Shown here: positions 1 through 7,744 of the stretch, one piece after another
Layout of the letters: each line of letters begins with the position of its first letter
Position numbering within the stretch: position 1 is the stretch's first letter
Assembly (NCBI RefSeq): GCF_020073815.1
Contig: NZ_JAIQZJ010000006.1
Span: 1-64,000, forward strand
Direction: 5' to 3'
DNA from: Nocardioides mangrovi
GTDB taxonomy: Bacteria; Actinomycetota; Actinomycetes; Propionibacteriales; Nocardioidaceae
Length of the DNA stretch: 64,000 nt
Notes under the pieces: model-generated
The model's input: only the letters and a program-made list of their open reading frames with translations
Told to the model about the DNA's origin: nothing
Databases searched by the model: none
Translations under genes and position numbers: made by a program

Positions 1-27
1 CCCCCCCTTCTGCACGTCTCAGGCGAC

Positions 28-324
28 TCAGGCGACCTGGTCGTCCTTCTGCAGGTCCGGCGGCAGGTGCCCGGTCGAGCGCCGGTAGTAGTCGGCCGCC
101 CGGCGCTGCGCCAACATCCGGGCGAGGGCGACCGCGGTGCCGCTGACCGTCGCCCAGGCGACGGCCTCCCAGACCTCGACGTCGGGGTCGGCGGGGTTCT
201 CGGGCGGCTTCTTGCCGGTCGCCACCGTCCAGGACTTGTCGATGGCCTTCTTCGCGAACATCGCCGCGCCGAGCGCGGAGACGAGCGAGAAGACCGTCCA
301 GACCTTCGATCCTCCAGATGCCAT
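28..324 (-). CDS. DUF4235 family small membrane protein
   Basis: 98 residues with two hydrophobic stretches, roughly residues 9-27 and 50-68, separated by a polar stretch containing GKKPPENP; the C-terminus is charged and probably cytoplasmic. This pattern is that of the DUF4235 family of actinobacterial membrane proteins; no molecular function is known to me. The ATG at 322-324 is preceded six bases upstream by TACGGT on the minus strand, so the transcript is probably leaderless and the gene is probably not dependent on the upstream DUF3093 gene (43-base gap). Family call fairly sure, function unknown. Confidence 0.8.
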   Translation of the reverse strand: MASGGSKVWTVFSLVSALGAAMFAKKAIDKSWTVATGKKPPENPADPDVEVWEAVAWATVSGTAVALARMLAQRRAADYYRRSTGHLPPDLQKDDQVA

Positions 325-330
325 GCGCTC

Positions 331-336
331 ACCGTA
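331..336 (-). promoter_or_regulatory. -10 hexamer of the DUF4235 gene
   Basis: TACGGT on the minus strand lies six bases before the ATG with no ribosome-binding site between, which fits a leaderless transcript. No convincing -35 is visible. Confidence 0.5.
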
Positions 337-366
337 CCCAGGCCGGCGCCCGCCGACGCCGGGTGC

Positions 367-843
367 TCAGGCGTGAGCGGCCTGGACGAGCGCCGTGAGG
401 GCCTTCGCCAGCTCCTCCGGGTGCCGCGTCGAGACCAGCCAGTACGGCGCGGGGTCGGCCGGGTCGGTGATCTCCACCTTCACGGCCCGCTTGAGGTAGG
501 GGCGCAGCAGCAGGAAGGCGCGGGCATCCGCGTGCATGCCCGCCGTACGCCGGGTCTCCTCGGCGTCGAGGGCCCGGGCCTCGCCGAGGTGCTGGCCGGC
601 GATGTGCGCGGCCCCGGCCCGGAAGGTCCCGTCGGCCACGGCCAGGCGCGCCGAGCCGTAGGAGAGGAAGCCGGAGGCCAGCAGCGCCAGCGCCACGGCG
701 GTCACGATCCACGCGGTGAGGCCGGGAACGGCCACCACGACCGCCAGCCACAGGGTGGCGATGAACATGACGCCCTGGACCCACCAGCGCAGCGGAACGC
801 CGAGGCGCTCGGTGTAGGTCGGGGCGGTGCTCACGCACGGCAT
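367..843 (-). CDS. DUF3093 family membrane protein
   Basis: 158 residues with two adjacent transmembrane helices (about residues 20-39 and 41-61) and a soluble C-terminal domain of about 95 residues ending in a helix rich in Ala and Leu. This matches DUF3093, an actinobacterial family found beside dut, as here, where it diverges from dut with 44 bases between. The annotated ATG gives MPCVSTAP; a GTG nine bases downstream (834) would give [12 protein letters not shown] and is an equally good start. Function unknown; the soluble part resembles the PH-like domains of small bacterial membrane proteins, but that is only an impression. Confidence 0.8.
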   Translation of the reverse strand: MPCVSTAPTYTERLGVPLRWWVQGVMFIATLWLAVVVAVPGLTAWIVTAVALALLASGFLSYGSARLAVADGTFRAGAAHIAGQHLGEARALDAEETRRTAGMHADARAFLLLRPYLKRAVKVEITDPADPAPYWLVSTRHPEELAKALTALVQAAHA

Positions 844-850
844 CTTTTCA

Positions 851-879
851 TTGGCCGGGGAGGGGGCGGCCGGTAGGGT
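851..879 (+). promoter_or_regulatory. dut promoter, leaderless type
   Basis: TTGGCC (851-856), a 17-base spacer and TAGGGT (874-879) form a plausible housekeeping promoter whose start site would fall at or just before the dut GTG at 888. No ribosome-binding site precedes the GTG. Confidence 0.55.
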
Positions 880-887
880 CCGGCCTC

Positions 888-1370
888 GTGCCGGATGCCG
901 ATGTGACCCCCGATCCGACCCCCGACGTCGAGGTGCTCGTCCAGCGCCTCGACCCCGACCTGCCGGCCCCGGCGTACGCCCACCCCGGCGACGCCGGCGC
1001 CGACCTCGTGACCACGATCGACCTCACCCTCCAGCCGGGCGAGCGGGGCCTGGTGCCGACCGGGATCGCGATCGCGCTGCCGCCCGGGTACGTCGCCCTC
1101 GTGCACCCGAGGTCGGGCCTGGCCGCCCGGCACGGCCTGTCCATCGTCAACACCCCCGGCACCGTCGACGCCGGCTACCGCGGCGAGATCAAGGTGCTGC
1201 TGATCAACCACGACCCCGCCGAGCCGATCGAGCTGCGCCGCGGCGACCGGGTGGCGCAGCTGGTCGTCCAGCGCTTCGAGACCGCTCGCTTCGTCGAGGT
1301 CGAGGGTCTCCCTGACTCCGTCCGAGGGGCCGGGGGCTACGGTTCTACCGGAGGGTTCGGTCGGTCCTGA
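888..1370 (+). CDS. dut: Deoxyuridine 5'-triphosphate nucleotidohydrolase
   Basis: Cytosolic dUTPase, hydrolysing dUTP to dUMP and pyrophosphate, which keeps uracil out of DNA and feeds dTMP synthesis. All five motifs of the trimeric family are present: [10 protein letters not shown] (31-40), PRSGLA (74-79), [13 protein letters not shown] (88-100, catalytic Asp about 94), RGDRVAQLV (118-126) and the C-terminal glycine-rich arm [10 protein letters not shown] (149-158). Length of 160 is normal. The start is GTG at 888, positioned eight bases after a TAGGGT hexamer; a longer upstream start would leave no promoter space from the divergent DUF3093 gene. Followed after 64 bases by DUF3710, the order seen in mycobacteria. 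Confidence 0.97.
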   Translation: MPDADVTPDPTPDVEVLVQRLDPDLPAPAYAHPGDAGADLVTTIDLTLQPGERGLVPTGIAIALPPGYVALVHPRSGLAARHGLSIVNTPGTVDAGYRGEIKVLLINHDPAEPIELRRGDRVAQLVVQRFETARFVEVEGLPDSVRGAGGYGSTGGFGRS

Positions 1371-1434
1371 CCGGTTCCCGCCACCGCACCGCACCGCACC
1401 GCGCACGACCCCGCGTCGAGGAGAGAGCAGTCCC

Positions 1435-2058
1435 GTGAAGTTCCGTCGCAAGTCCACCGAGGCCGAGCCGGAGGCGACGACCCCCGACGCACCCGAGGCT
1501 GAGCCGGCCACCGGTCCCTTCGACGTCGACGACCCGGCCCTGGACGCCGAGGTCGAGCGGCTCGACCTGGGCTCGCTGCTGCTGGAGCCGGTCGAGGGCA
1601 TCGAGGTGCGCCTCCAGGCCGACGCCGACGAGACCGAGGTCCAGGCGGTCGTGCTGGCCGCCGAGGACGGCATCGTCGAGATCAAGGCCTTCGCCGCCCC
1701 GCGCAACGGCGACCTGTGGAGCGAGGTGATGCCGCGGATCGCGGCCGACTACGCCCAGCGCGGCGGCACCGCCAGCCAGCGCGAGGGCCGCTACGGCACC
1801 GAGCTCGACTGCCGGATCACCGTCCGCACCGAGGACGGCCGCACCGGCACCCAGGTCTCGCGGGTCGTGGGCATCAACGGCGACCGCTGGATGCTGCGTG
1901 CCACCTTCCTCGGCCGCCCCGCGCTCGAGCCCGACAACGCGAGCCCCTGGCAGGACGCCGTCGAGCGGGTCGTCGTCCGCCGTGGGTCGCAGGCGATGCC
2001 CGTCGGCGCGGAGCTGCCGCTCCGACTGCCGCCGGCGTCCCAGACCCAGCGCGTCTGA
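1435..2058 (+). CDS. DUF3710 domain protein
   Basis: 207 residues, soluble. A basic N-terminus (MKFRRKS) is followed by about 30 acidic, low-complexity residues and then a folded domain from about residue 40. DUF3710 proteins sit directly after dut in many Actinobacteria; no activity is established to my knowledge. The GTG start has a good ribosome-binding site, GAGGAGAG at 1418-1425. The 64-base gap from dut contains four tandem CACCG units (1382-1401), probably a chance microsatellite in the leader. Likely first gene of a unit with the OB-fold protein and DUF3159. Confidence 0.85.
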   Translation: MKFRRKSTEAEPEATTPDAPEAEPATGPFDVDDPALDAEVERLDLGSLLLEPVEGIEVRLQADADETEVQAVVLAAEDGIVEIKAFAAPRNGDLWSEVMPRIAADYAQRGGTASQREGRYGTELDCRITVRTEDGRTGTQVSRVVGINGDRWMLRATFLGRPALEPDNASPWQDAVERVVVRRGSQAMPVGAELPLRLPPASQTQRV

Positions 2059-2083
2059 GCCGGGGACGGGACCGAGGACGGGG

Positions 2084-2446
2084 ATGGGCGAGAAGAGTCG
2101 GCTGCGGCGCAGCATCAGCCGGTGGGCCAACGCCTCCGACCAGCATGCCCGCGACCTGCGCAAGGAGTACGCCGACAGCGGCATCGACCGGATCGGCGAG
2201 GCCCCGGAGCGGCAGCTGGTCCGGCTCCGCGGCACCCTCAGGACCGTGACGCTGCGCCCCCGCGGCGGCGTACCCGCCCTCGAGGCGGAGCTCGACGACG
2301 GCACGGGCGTCCTCACCGTCATCTGGCTCGGCCGCCGCCGGATCAGCGGCATCGCCCCCGGCCGCTCCCTCCAGGTGGAGGGCCGGATCGGCCGGCAGGA
2401 CGGCGAGTGCGTGCTCTTCAACCCGCGCTACGAGCTGATGCCGTGA
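2084..2446 (+). CDS. OB-fold nucleic-acid-binding domain protein
   Basis: 120 residues. A short basic N-terminal helix (KSRLRRSISRW) precedes an OB-fold of about residues 38-118 with the pattern RLRGTLRTVTLRP...GVLTVIWLGRRRISGIAPG, the tRNA_anti/RecG-wedge-like arrangement; it ends at the fifth strand and carries no other domain. It probably binds single-stranded nucleic acid, but no catalytic role can be inferred. An upstream in-frame ATG exists within DUF3710; I chose 2084 because it lies 25 bases after the DUF3710 stop and starts at the conserved basic helix. Overlaps the next gene by four bases (GTGA), so translation is coupled. Confidence 0.8.
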   Translation: MGEKSRLRRSISRWANASDQHARDLRKEYADSGIDRIGEAPERQLVRLRGTLRTVTLRPRGGVPALEAELDDGTGVLTVIWLGRRRISGIAPGRSLQVEGRIGRQDGECVLFNPRYELMP

Positions 2447-3159
2447 GCGAGCAGGTCCACCCGGCAGCCGACCCGACCGTCGACACGGTCGAGTCCGTCG
2501 TCCGCGCGCAGATGTCCAAGGCGCTCGGCGGCCGGCGCGGCATGATCGAGGCCGCCGTCCCGACCATCATCTTCACGGTCCTCTGGCTGACCACCCGGGA
2601 GATGCCGGTCGCGCTCGGGGTGAGCATCGTCGCCGCCGTCGGCCTGCTGATCGCGCGGCTGGTGCAGCGCACGACGGTGCAGTTCTGCCTCAACGCGCTC
2701 TTCGGCATCGGCATCGGCTGGCTCTTCGTCACCATCTCCGCACGGCAGGGCGGAAGCGCCGACGACCAGGCGCTGGCCTACTTCCTGCCCGGGATCCTCT
2801 ACAACGGCGGCTACACCGTCGTGCTGGCGCTCAGCTGCCTGGTCGGCTGGCCCCTCGTCGGCTTCATGGTCGGCAGCGTCACCGGCGACCCGACCGCGTG
2901 GCACCACGACAAGCAGGTCGTGCGGCTGTGCTCGAGGCTCACGTGGCTGCTGACCCTGCCCTGCCTGCTGCGGGTGGTCGTGCAGGCGCCGATCTGGGTC
3001 GCCGGCAAGTCCGGCACCTGGGAGGCCGACTCGGCCGTCGCCGCCCTCGGCATCCTCAAGATCGCGATGGGCTGGCCCCTCCAGCTCGCGGCCCTGGCCG
3101 CGATGGTGTGGCTGCTCTCCCGCAACCACACCCCCGTGGGGGCGACGGAGCCGGCCTAG
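2443..3159 (+). CDS. DUF3159 family integral membrane protein
   Basis: 238 residues with about six hydrophobic helices (roughly 35-52, 54-72, 78-96, 112-145, 165-185, 207-228), separated by short charged loops; TAWHHDKQVVRLCSRLTWL is the kind of conserved cytoplasmic loop seen in the DUF3159 family. The role is unknown; in mycobacteria the family also neighbours the OB-fold protein and the TrkA pair, suggesting a link to this block rather than chance. GTG start overlaps the stop of the OB-fold gene. Ends six bases from the convergent TrkA gene. Confidence 0.85.
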   Translation: MSEQVHPAADPTVDTVESVVRAQMSKALGGRRGMIEAAVPTIIFTVLWLTTREMPVALGVSIVAAVGLLIARLVQRTTVQFCLNALFGIGIGWLFVTISARQGGSADDQALAYFLPGILYNGGYTVVLALSCLVGWPLVGFMVGSVTGDPTAWHHDKQVVRLCSRLTWLLTLPCLLRVVVQAPIWVAGKSGTWEADSAVAALGILKIAMGWPLQLAALAAMVWLLSRNHTPVGATEPA

Positions 3160-3165
3160 CCGTCC

Positions 3166-3837
3166 CTAGCCGCCGTGGGCCGAGGGGGCGAGCAGCCGCT
3201 CGAGCTTCTCCTCGATGTCGGCGGGGACGACGAAGAGCAGCTCGTCCCCGGCCTCGATCGGCTGCTCGGGGTCGGGCACGTAGACCTGGCCGTCGCGCAG
3301 GATCGTCACCAGGGCGCAGTTCTCCGGGAAGGGGATCAGCCCGGTCGGGGTCCCGACGTACGGCGAGTCCGTCGGCAGCGTCATCTCGACGAGGTTGGCG
3401 TTGCCCTGGCGGAAGGTGAAGAGCCGCACCAGGTCGCCCACGGTCACCGCCTCCTCGACCAGCGCGGACATGATCCGCGGAGTGGAGACGTTGACGTCCA
3501 CGCCCCAGGCCTCGGTGAAGAGCCACTCGTTGTTGGGGTGGTTGACCCGGCCGACCGTGCGCGGCACGCCGAACTCGGTCTTGGCGAGGAGCGCGGTCAC
3601 CAGGTTGACCTTGTCGTCACCGGTCGCGGCGATGACCACGTCGCACTGGTCGAGCCGCGCCTCCTCCAGCGAGGACATCTCGCAGGAGTCGGCGAGCAGC
3701 CACTCGGCGTTGGGCACCCGCTCGGGCTTGATCGAGTCGGGGTTCTTGTCGACCAGCAGCACCTGGTGGCCGTTGTGGATCAGCTCGCGGGCGATGGACC
3801 GGCCGACGGCCCCGGCTCCGGCGATGGCGACTCGCAT
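3166..3837 (-). CDS. TrkA family potassium uptake protein (CeoC type)
   Basis: 223-residue cytosolic RCK protein. Residues 1-130 form a TrkA-N Rossmann domain with GAGAVG (7-12) and the acidic Asp30 that binds the ribose of NAD or of an adenine nucleotide; residues about 140-217 form a TrkA-C domain (LVRLFTFRQGNANLVEMTL onward). Such proteins gate potassium channels or transporters in response to bound nucleotides. It follows its paralogue CeoB after six bases in the same transcript. No TrkH/TrkG channel is present in the window; the nearest membrane transporter is the divergent KimA-like gene at 4578. Confidence 0.93.
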   Translation of the reverse strand: MRVAIAGAGAVGRSIARELIHNGHQVLLVDKNPDSIKPERVPNAEWLLADSCEMSSLEEARLDQCDVVIAATGDDKVNLVTALLAKTEFGVPRTVGRVNHPNNEWLFTEAWGVDVNVSTPRIMSALVEEAVTVGDLVRLFTFRQGNANLVEMTLPTDSPYVGTPTGLIPFPENCALVTILRDGQVYVPDPEQPIEAGDELLFVVPADIEEKLERLLAPSAHGG

Positions 3838-3843
3838 GGGTCC

Positions 3844-4506
3844 TCAGCTCTCGTCCGGGCCGGCGTCGATGACCTGGTAGGCGTGGGCCGCGTCCTCCTC
3901 GCGGAGCGCGACGTGGAGGATGTCGCCCTCCTGGATCACGCTCTCGCGGTGGGGGAGCACGCCCTCGCCCAGCCGGTCGATCCAGGCGATCCGGCAGCGG
4001 CTCTGGGCCTGGAAGTCGACCGTCCGGTGCCCGATCCAGGCCTCGGGGGCCGGCACCTGGTCGACCCGGATGGTCCCGGACGGGTCGCGGAAGTCGGGCT
4101 CGGCGCCGGCCGGCAGCAGCCGGCGCAGCACCTGGTCGGAGGTCCACTTGACCGTCGCGACGGTCGTGATGCCGAGCCGCTGGTAGACCTCGGCGCGACC
4201 GGGGTCGTAGATGCGGGCCACGACCTGCTGGATTCCGAAGGTCTCGCGGGCCACCCGCGCCGCGATGATGTTGGAGTTGTCGCCGCTCGAGACCGCGGCG
4301 AACGCGTCGGCGCGCCGGATGCCGGCCTTCTCGAGGACCTCCTGGTCGAAGCCCTGGCCGGTGATCTTGTCTCCGTTGAAACCGGGCCCCAGGCGTCGGA
4401 ACGCGTCCGGGTCGGAGTCGATGATCGACACCGTGTGGTTGCGGTCCTCGAGGCTGCGGGCGAGCGTCGAGCCGACGCGTCCACAGCCCATGATCACGAC
4501 GTGCAC
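3844..4506 (-). CDS. TrkA family potassium uptake protein (CeoB type)
   Basis: 220-residue RCK protein paralogous to its downstream neighbour: Rossmann motif GCGRVG (7-12), acidic Asp30, and a TrkA-C domain in roughly residues 140-215 (GTIRVDQVPAPEAW...). It probably forms a heteromer with the CeoC-type protein and controls a potassium transporter by ligand binding. A longer reading frame exists upstream, but GTG at 4506 gives the canonical MHVVIMGCGRVGS start and lies seven bases after TAGCGT, indicating a leaderless message. Diverges from the KimA-like permease with 71 bases between. Confidence 0.93.
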   Translation of the reverse strand: MHVVIMGCGRVGSTLARSLEDRNHTVSIIDSDPDAFRRLGPGFNGDKITGQGFDQEVLEKAGIRRADAFAAVSSGDNSNIIAARVARETFGIQQVVARIYDPGRAEVYQRLGITTVATVKWTSDQVLRRLLPAGAEPDFRDPSGTIRVDQVPAPEAWIGHRTVDFQAQSRCRIAWIDRLGEGVLPHRESVIQEGDILHVALREEDAAHAYQVIDAGPDES

Positions 4507-4513
4507 GCGGCAG

Positions 4514-4519
4514 ACGCTA
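4514..4519 (-). promoter_or_regulatory. -10 hexamer of the ceoB-ceoC operon
   Basis: TAGCGT on the minus strand, seven bases before the GTG of the CeoB-type gene, without a ribosome-binding site. It faces the KimA-like gene's own -10 about 45 bases away. Confidence 0.5.
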
Positions 4520-4563
4520 CACGTGTCGGGGCCGGGATTACCTCGCACGCCGTCAACGGGGTC

Positions 4564-4569
4564 TAGCCT
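4564..4569 (+). promoter_or_regulatory. -10 hexamer of the KimA-like permease gene
   Basis: TAGCCT, eight bases before the GTG at 4578; no ribosome-binding site in between, so leaderless. Together with the divergent ceoB -10, both promoters fit within the 71-base gap. Confidence 0.5.
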
Positions 4570-4577
4570 TTCCGCTC

Positions 4578-6623
4578 GTGGGTGTCGGCGACGTATCGAA
4601 GCGGATCCTGCTGGGGCGCAAGCTGCGCTCGTCCCAGCTGGGCGAGACGCTGCTCCCCAAGCGCATCGCGCTCCCGGTCTTCGCCAGCGACGCACTCTCG
4701 TCCGTGGCCTACGCCCCCGACGAGATCTTCATCATGCTGTCGCTGGCCGGCGCCTCGGCCTTCATCTGGTCCTGGAAGATCGGCATCGCGGTCGCCCTGG
4801 TGATGACCGCGGTGGTCGCGTCCTACCGCCAGACCGTGCACGCCTACCCCAGCGGCGGCGGCGACTACGAGGTCGCCACCGTCAACCTCGGCGCCACGGC
4901 CGGCACCACCGTGGCCAGCGCCCTGCTCGTCGACTACGTGCTCACCGTGGCCGTGTCGATCTCCTCCGGGGCGCAGTACGCCGCGGGAGCGATCCCGATG
5001 ATCAGCGGCCACGAGGCGACCGTCGCCACGGTCTTCGTGATCGTGCTGGCCGCGATGAACCTGCGCGGCATCCGCGAGTCCGGCACGTTCTTCGCGATCC
5101 CGACGTACGCCTTCATGATCGCGGTGCTCGGCATGTGCGCCTACGGCTTCATCGAGTACATCGGCGGCAACCTGCCGATGGCCGAGAGCGCGCAGTACGA
5201 CATCATCCCGCAGTCCGGCTACGGCGACTCGATGACGACCGCGGCCCTGATCTTCCTGCTGGCACGGGCGTTCTCGTCGGGCTGTGCGGCGCTGACGGGC
5301 GTCGAGGCGATCTCCAACGGCGTCCCGGCCTTCCGGCGGCCCAAGAGCACGAACGCCGCCACCACGCTGCTCCTGCTCGGCATGATCGCGATCTCGATGA
5401 TGCTGAGCATCATCGTGCTCGCCAAGCAGATGGGCGTGCAGATCGTCGACCCGAGCGACCTCGGCCGGCTGACGATCGACGGCGCCCCCGTGCCGGCGGG
5501 CACCGACCAGCACCCGCTCATCGCCCAGATGGCCGACGCGATCTTCCAGGACTTCCGCCCGGCCTTCTACCTGGTGCTGACGGTCACCGGCATCATCCTG
5601 GTGCTGGCGGCCAACACGGCCTTCAACGGCTTCCCGGTGCTCGGCTCGATCCTGGCGAAGGACGGCTACGCGCCGCGCGCCCTCGGCTCGCGCGGCGACC
5701 GGCTCGCCTACAGCAACGGCATCCTCTTCCTCGCGATCATGGCGATCATCCTGATCCAGATCTTCGACGCCGAGCCGACCCGGCTGATCCAGCTCTACAT
5801 CGTCGGCGTCTTCGTGTCCTTCAACCTCAGCCAGCTCGGCATGATCCGGCACTGGACCCGGCACCTGAAGACCGAGAAGGACCCCGCCGTACGCCGGCGG
5901 ATGTACCAGTCGCGGGTGATCAACACCGTCGGCCTGACCTTCACCGCGGTCGTGCTGGTGATCGTGCTGATCACCAAGTTCCTGGCCGGCGCCTGGATCA
6001 CCATCCTCGCGATGGTCGTCTTCTTCATGATCATGCGCGGCATCCGCGGTCACTACGACAGCGTCAACGAGGAGCTGGCCGCCGACGAGGAGGACAAGGT
6101 GATGCCCACGCGGGTGCACGCCATCGTCCTCGTCTCCAAGCTGCACAAGCCGACCCTGCGGGCGCTGGCCTTCGCCAAGGCGACCCGGCCCAACGTGCTC
6201 GAGGGCGTCTACGTGTCGGTCGACTCCGTGGAGACCAACCGACTCCTCGAGGAGTGGGACGAGCGCAACATCGACGTCCCGCTCAAGGTGCTCCACTCGC
6301 CCTACCGCGAGCTGGTGCGCCCGATCGTCGACTACGCCCTGGAGATCCGGAAGGCCAACCCGCGCGGCGTGGTCGCCGTCTACATCCCCGAGTACGTCGT
6401 GGGCCGCTGGTGGGAGCAGCTCCTGCACAACCAGACGGCGCTGCGGCTCAAGGGCCGGCTGCTCTTCGCGCCCGGCGTCATGGTGACCTCCGTGCCCTAC
6501 CAGCTGCACTCCTCCCAGATCGCCCGCGAGCGCGAGGAGCGCGAAGGCGTCTGGATGCGGCCCGGCCTGCGCACCGGCAACGTGCCCGAGCGCCCGCAGC
6601 GCAACCGGCAGATCCAGCGGTGA
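4578..6623 (+). CDS. APC-superfamily permease, KimA/YdaO-like potassium importer
   Basis: 681-residue membrane transporter. About twelve helices occupy residues 30-490; residues about 510-680 form a soluble C-terminal domain (TRVHAIVLVSKLHKPTLRALAFA...) that looks like a universal-stress-protein fold. Segments SDALSSVAYAPDEI, SYRQTVHAYPSGGGDY, LLVDYVLTVAVSISSG and NLRGIRESG correspond closely, from memory, to Bacillus subtilis KimA (YdaO), a proton-coupled potassium importer inhibited by c-di-AMP, more than to ordinary amino-acid permeases. Its location beside two RCK proteins supports a potassium role; this is inference. Start is GTG at 4578. The stop overlaps the start of the RNA methyltransferase (GTGA). 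Confidence 0.85.
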   Translation: MGVGDVSKRILLGRKLRSSQLGETLLPKRIALPVFASDALSSVAYAPDEIFIMLSLAGASAFIWSWKIGIAVALVMTAVVASYRQTVHAYPSGGGDYEVATVNLGATAGTTVASALLVDYVLTVAVSISSGAQYAAGAIPMISGHEATVATVFVIVLAAMNLRGIRESGTFFAIPTYAFMIAVLGMCAYGFIEYIGGNLPMAESAQYDIIPQSGYGDSMTTAALIFLLARAFSSGCAALTGVEAISNGVPAFRRPKSTNAATTLLLLGMIAISMMLSIIVLAKQMGVQIVDPSDLGRLTIDGAPVPAGTDQHPLIAQMADAIFQDFRPAFYLVLTVTGIILVLAANTAFNGFPVLGSILAKDGYAPRALGSRGDRLAYSNGILFLAIMAIILIQIFDAEPTRLIQLYIVGVFVSFNLSQLGMIRHWTRHLKTEKDPAVRRRMYQSRVINTVGLTFTAVVLVIVLITKFLAGAWITILAMVVFFMIMRGIRGHYDSVNEELAADEEDKVMPTRVHAIVLVSKLHKPTLRALAFAKATRPNVLEGVYVSVDSVETNRLLEEWDERNIDVPLKVLHSPYRELVRPIVDYALEIRKANPRGVVAVYIPEYVVGRWWEQLLHNQTALRLKGRLLFAPGVMVTSVPYQLHSSQIAREREEREGVWMRPGLRTGNVPERPQRNRQIQR

Positions 6624-7732
6624 CCCGCCGCCCGCCCCGGCAGGCCCGCCAGCGGACCCCGCGCGGCGCGTCGCGGGTCGGCCAGCGCTTCGAGGCCGTG
6701 GTCGGCCCGGTCGCCCACGGCGGCCACTGCATCGTCCGACTCCCCGAGCCCGAGTCCCGCGTGGTCTTTCTCCGTCATGCGATCCCCGGCGAGCGCGTCG
6801 TCCTGGAGATCACCGAGGGCACCGACGGCGACCGCTTCTGGCGCGGCGACGCCGTCGAGGTGCTCGAGGCCTCGCCCGACCGCGTCCCGCCGCCCTGCCC
6901 GTACGCCGGCCCCGGCCGCTGCGGCGGCTGCGACTTCCAGCACGTCGACCTCGCCCGACAGCGCGCGCTCAAGGCCGACGTGGTCCGCGAGCAGCTGGCC
7001 CGGCTGGCGAAGCTCGACCGCGACGTGGTCGTCGAGGCCGTGCCCGGCGACGAGCACGGCCTGCACTGGCGCACCCGCCAGCGCTACGCGACCCTGCCGG
7101 GCGGCGGCCGCGCGATGCGTCAGCACCGCTCGCACGACCTGGTGCCGGTCGACACCTGCCTCCTGGAGGCGCCCGAGCCTTCGGACCACCGCGCGCTCGA
7201 CACCACCTTCGAGGTCGCCGACGGCGGCTTCTGGCAGGTCCACCCGGGCGCGCCGGACGTCCTGGTCACCACCGTCCTGGAGCTGCTCGGGCCGCAGCCG
7301 GGGGAGCGGTGCCTCGACCTCTACGCCGGGGTCGGGCTCTTCGCCCGCTTCCTGCTCGACGCCGTGGGGGAGACCGGCCGGGTCGTCGCGATCGAGGGCG
7401 ACGCCACCGCCTCGGCGCTGTCGGCGACCAACTGCCCGGGCGCCGTCGTCCGGCCCGGCGACGTCGGGCAGGTGCTCGCCACGTCGTACGACGAGCCGTT
7501 CGACCTCGTCGTCCTCGACCCGCCGCGCGAGGGCGCACGACGTCCGGTGGTCGAGGCCGTCGTCGACCGGCGCCCGCGGGCCGTGGCGTACGTCGCCTGC
7601 GATCCCGCCGCCCTCGCCCGCGACGTCGCGACCTTCGCCGAGCTCGGCTACGAGCTGCGCGACCTCCGTGCCTTCGACCTCTTCCCGATGACCCATCACG
7701 TGGAGTGCGTGGCGCTGCTGGCCCCGCGCTGA
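6620..7732 (+). CDS. Class I SAM-dependent RNA methyltransferase, TrmA/RlmD family
   Basis: 370 residues. An N-terminal TRAM RNA-binding domain (about 20-80) is followed by an iron-sulfur cluster site with Cys93, Cys101, Cys104 and Cys180, and a Rossmann methyltransferase domain with SAM motif DLYAGVGLF and the catalytic region DPPREGA...YVACDPAALARD, in which Cys327 would be the nucleophile for uracil C5. The family makes m5U in tRNA or 23S rRNA; which RNA is modified cannot be told from sequence. Homologues in mycobacteria lie in the same position beside the KimA-like gene. Translationally coupled to that gene. Confidence 0.9.
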   Translation: MTRRPPRQARQRTPRGASRVGQRFEAVVGPVAHGGHCIVRLPEPESRVVFLRHAIPGERVVLEITEGTDGDRFWRGDAVEVLEASPDRVPPPCPYAGPGRCGGCDFQHVDLARQRALKADVVREQLARLAKLDRDVVVEAVPGDEHGLHWRTRQRYATLPGGGRAMRQHRSHDLVPVDTCLLEAPEPSDHRALDTTFEVADGGFWQVHPGAPDVLVTTVLELLGPQPGERCLDLYAGVGLFARFLLDAVGETGRVVAIEGDATASALSATNCPGAVVRPGDVGQVLATSYDEPFDLVVLDPPREGARRPVVEAVVDRRPRAVAYVACDPAALARDVATFAELGYELRDLRAFDLFPMTHHVECVALLAPR

Positions 7733-7744
7733 CAGTCTGGCGGG

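Noticed and set aside
1382..1401. Four CACCG repeats before DUF3710
   Set aside because: Only four short units; considered a chance microsatellite in GC-rich leader sequence and not a binding array.
4563..6509. Long minus-strand frame opposite the KimA-like permease
   Set aside because: His/Asp/Arg-rich shadow product without domains; the plus strand encodes a complete transporter.
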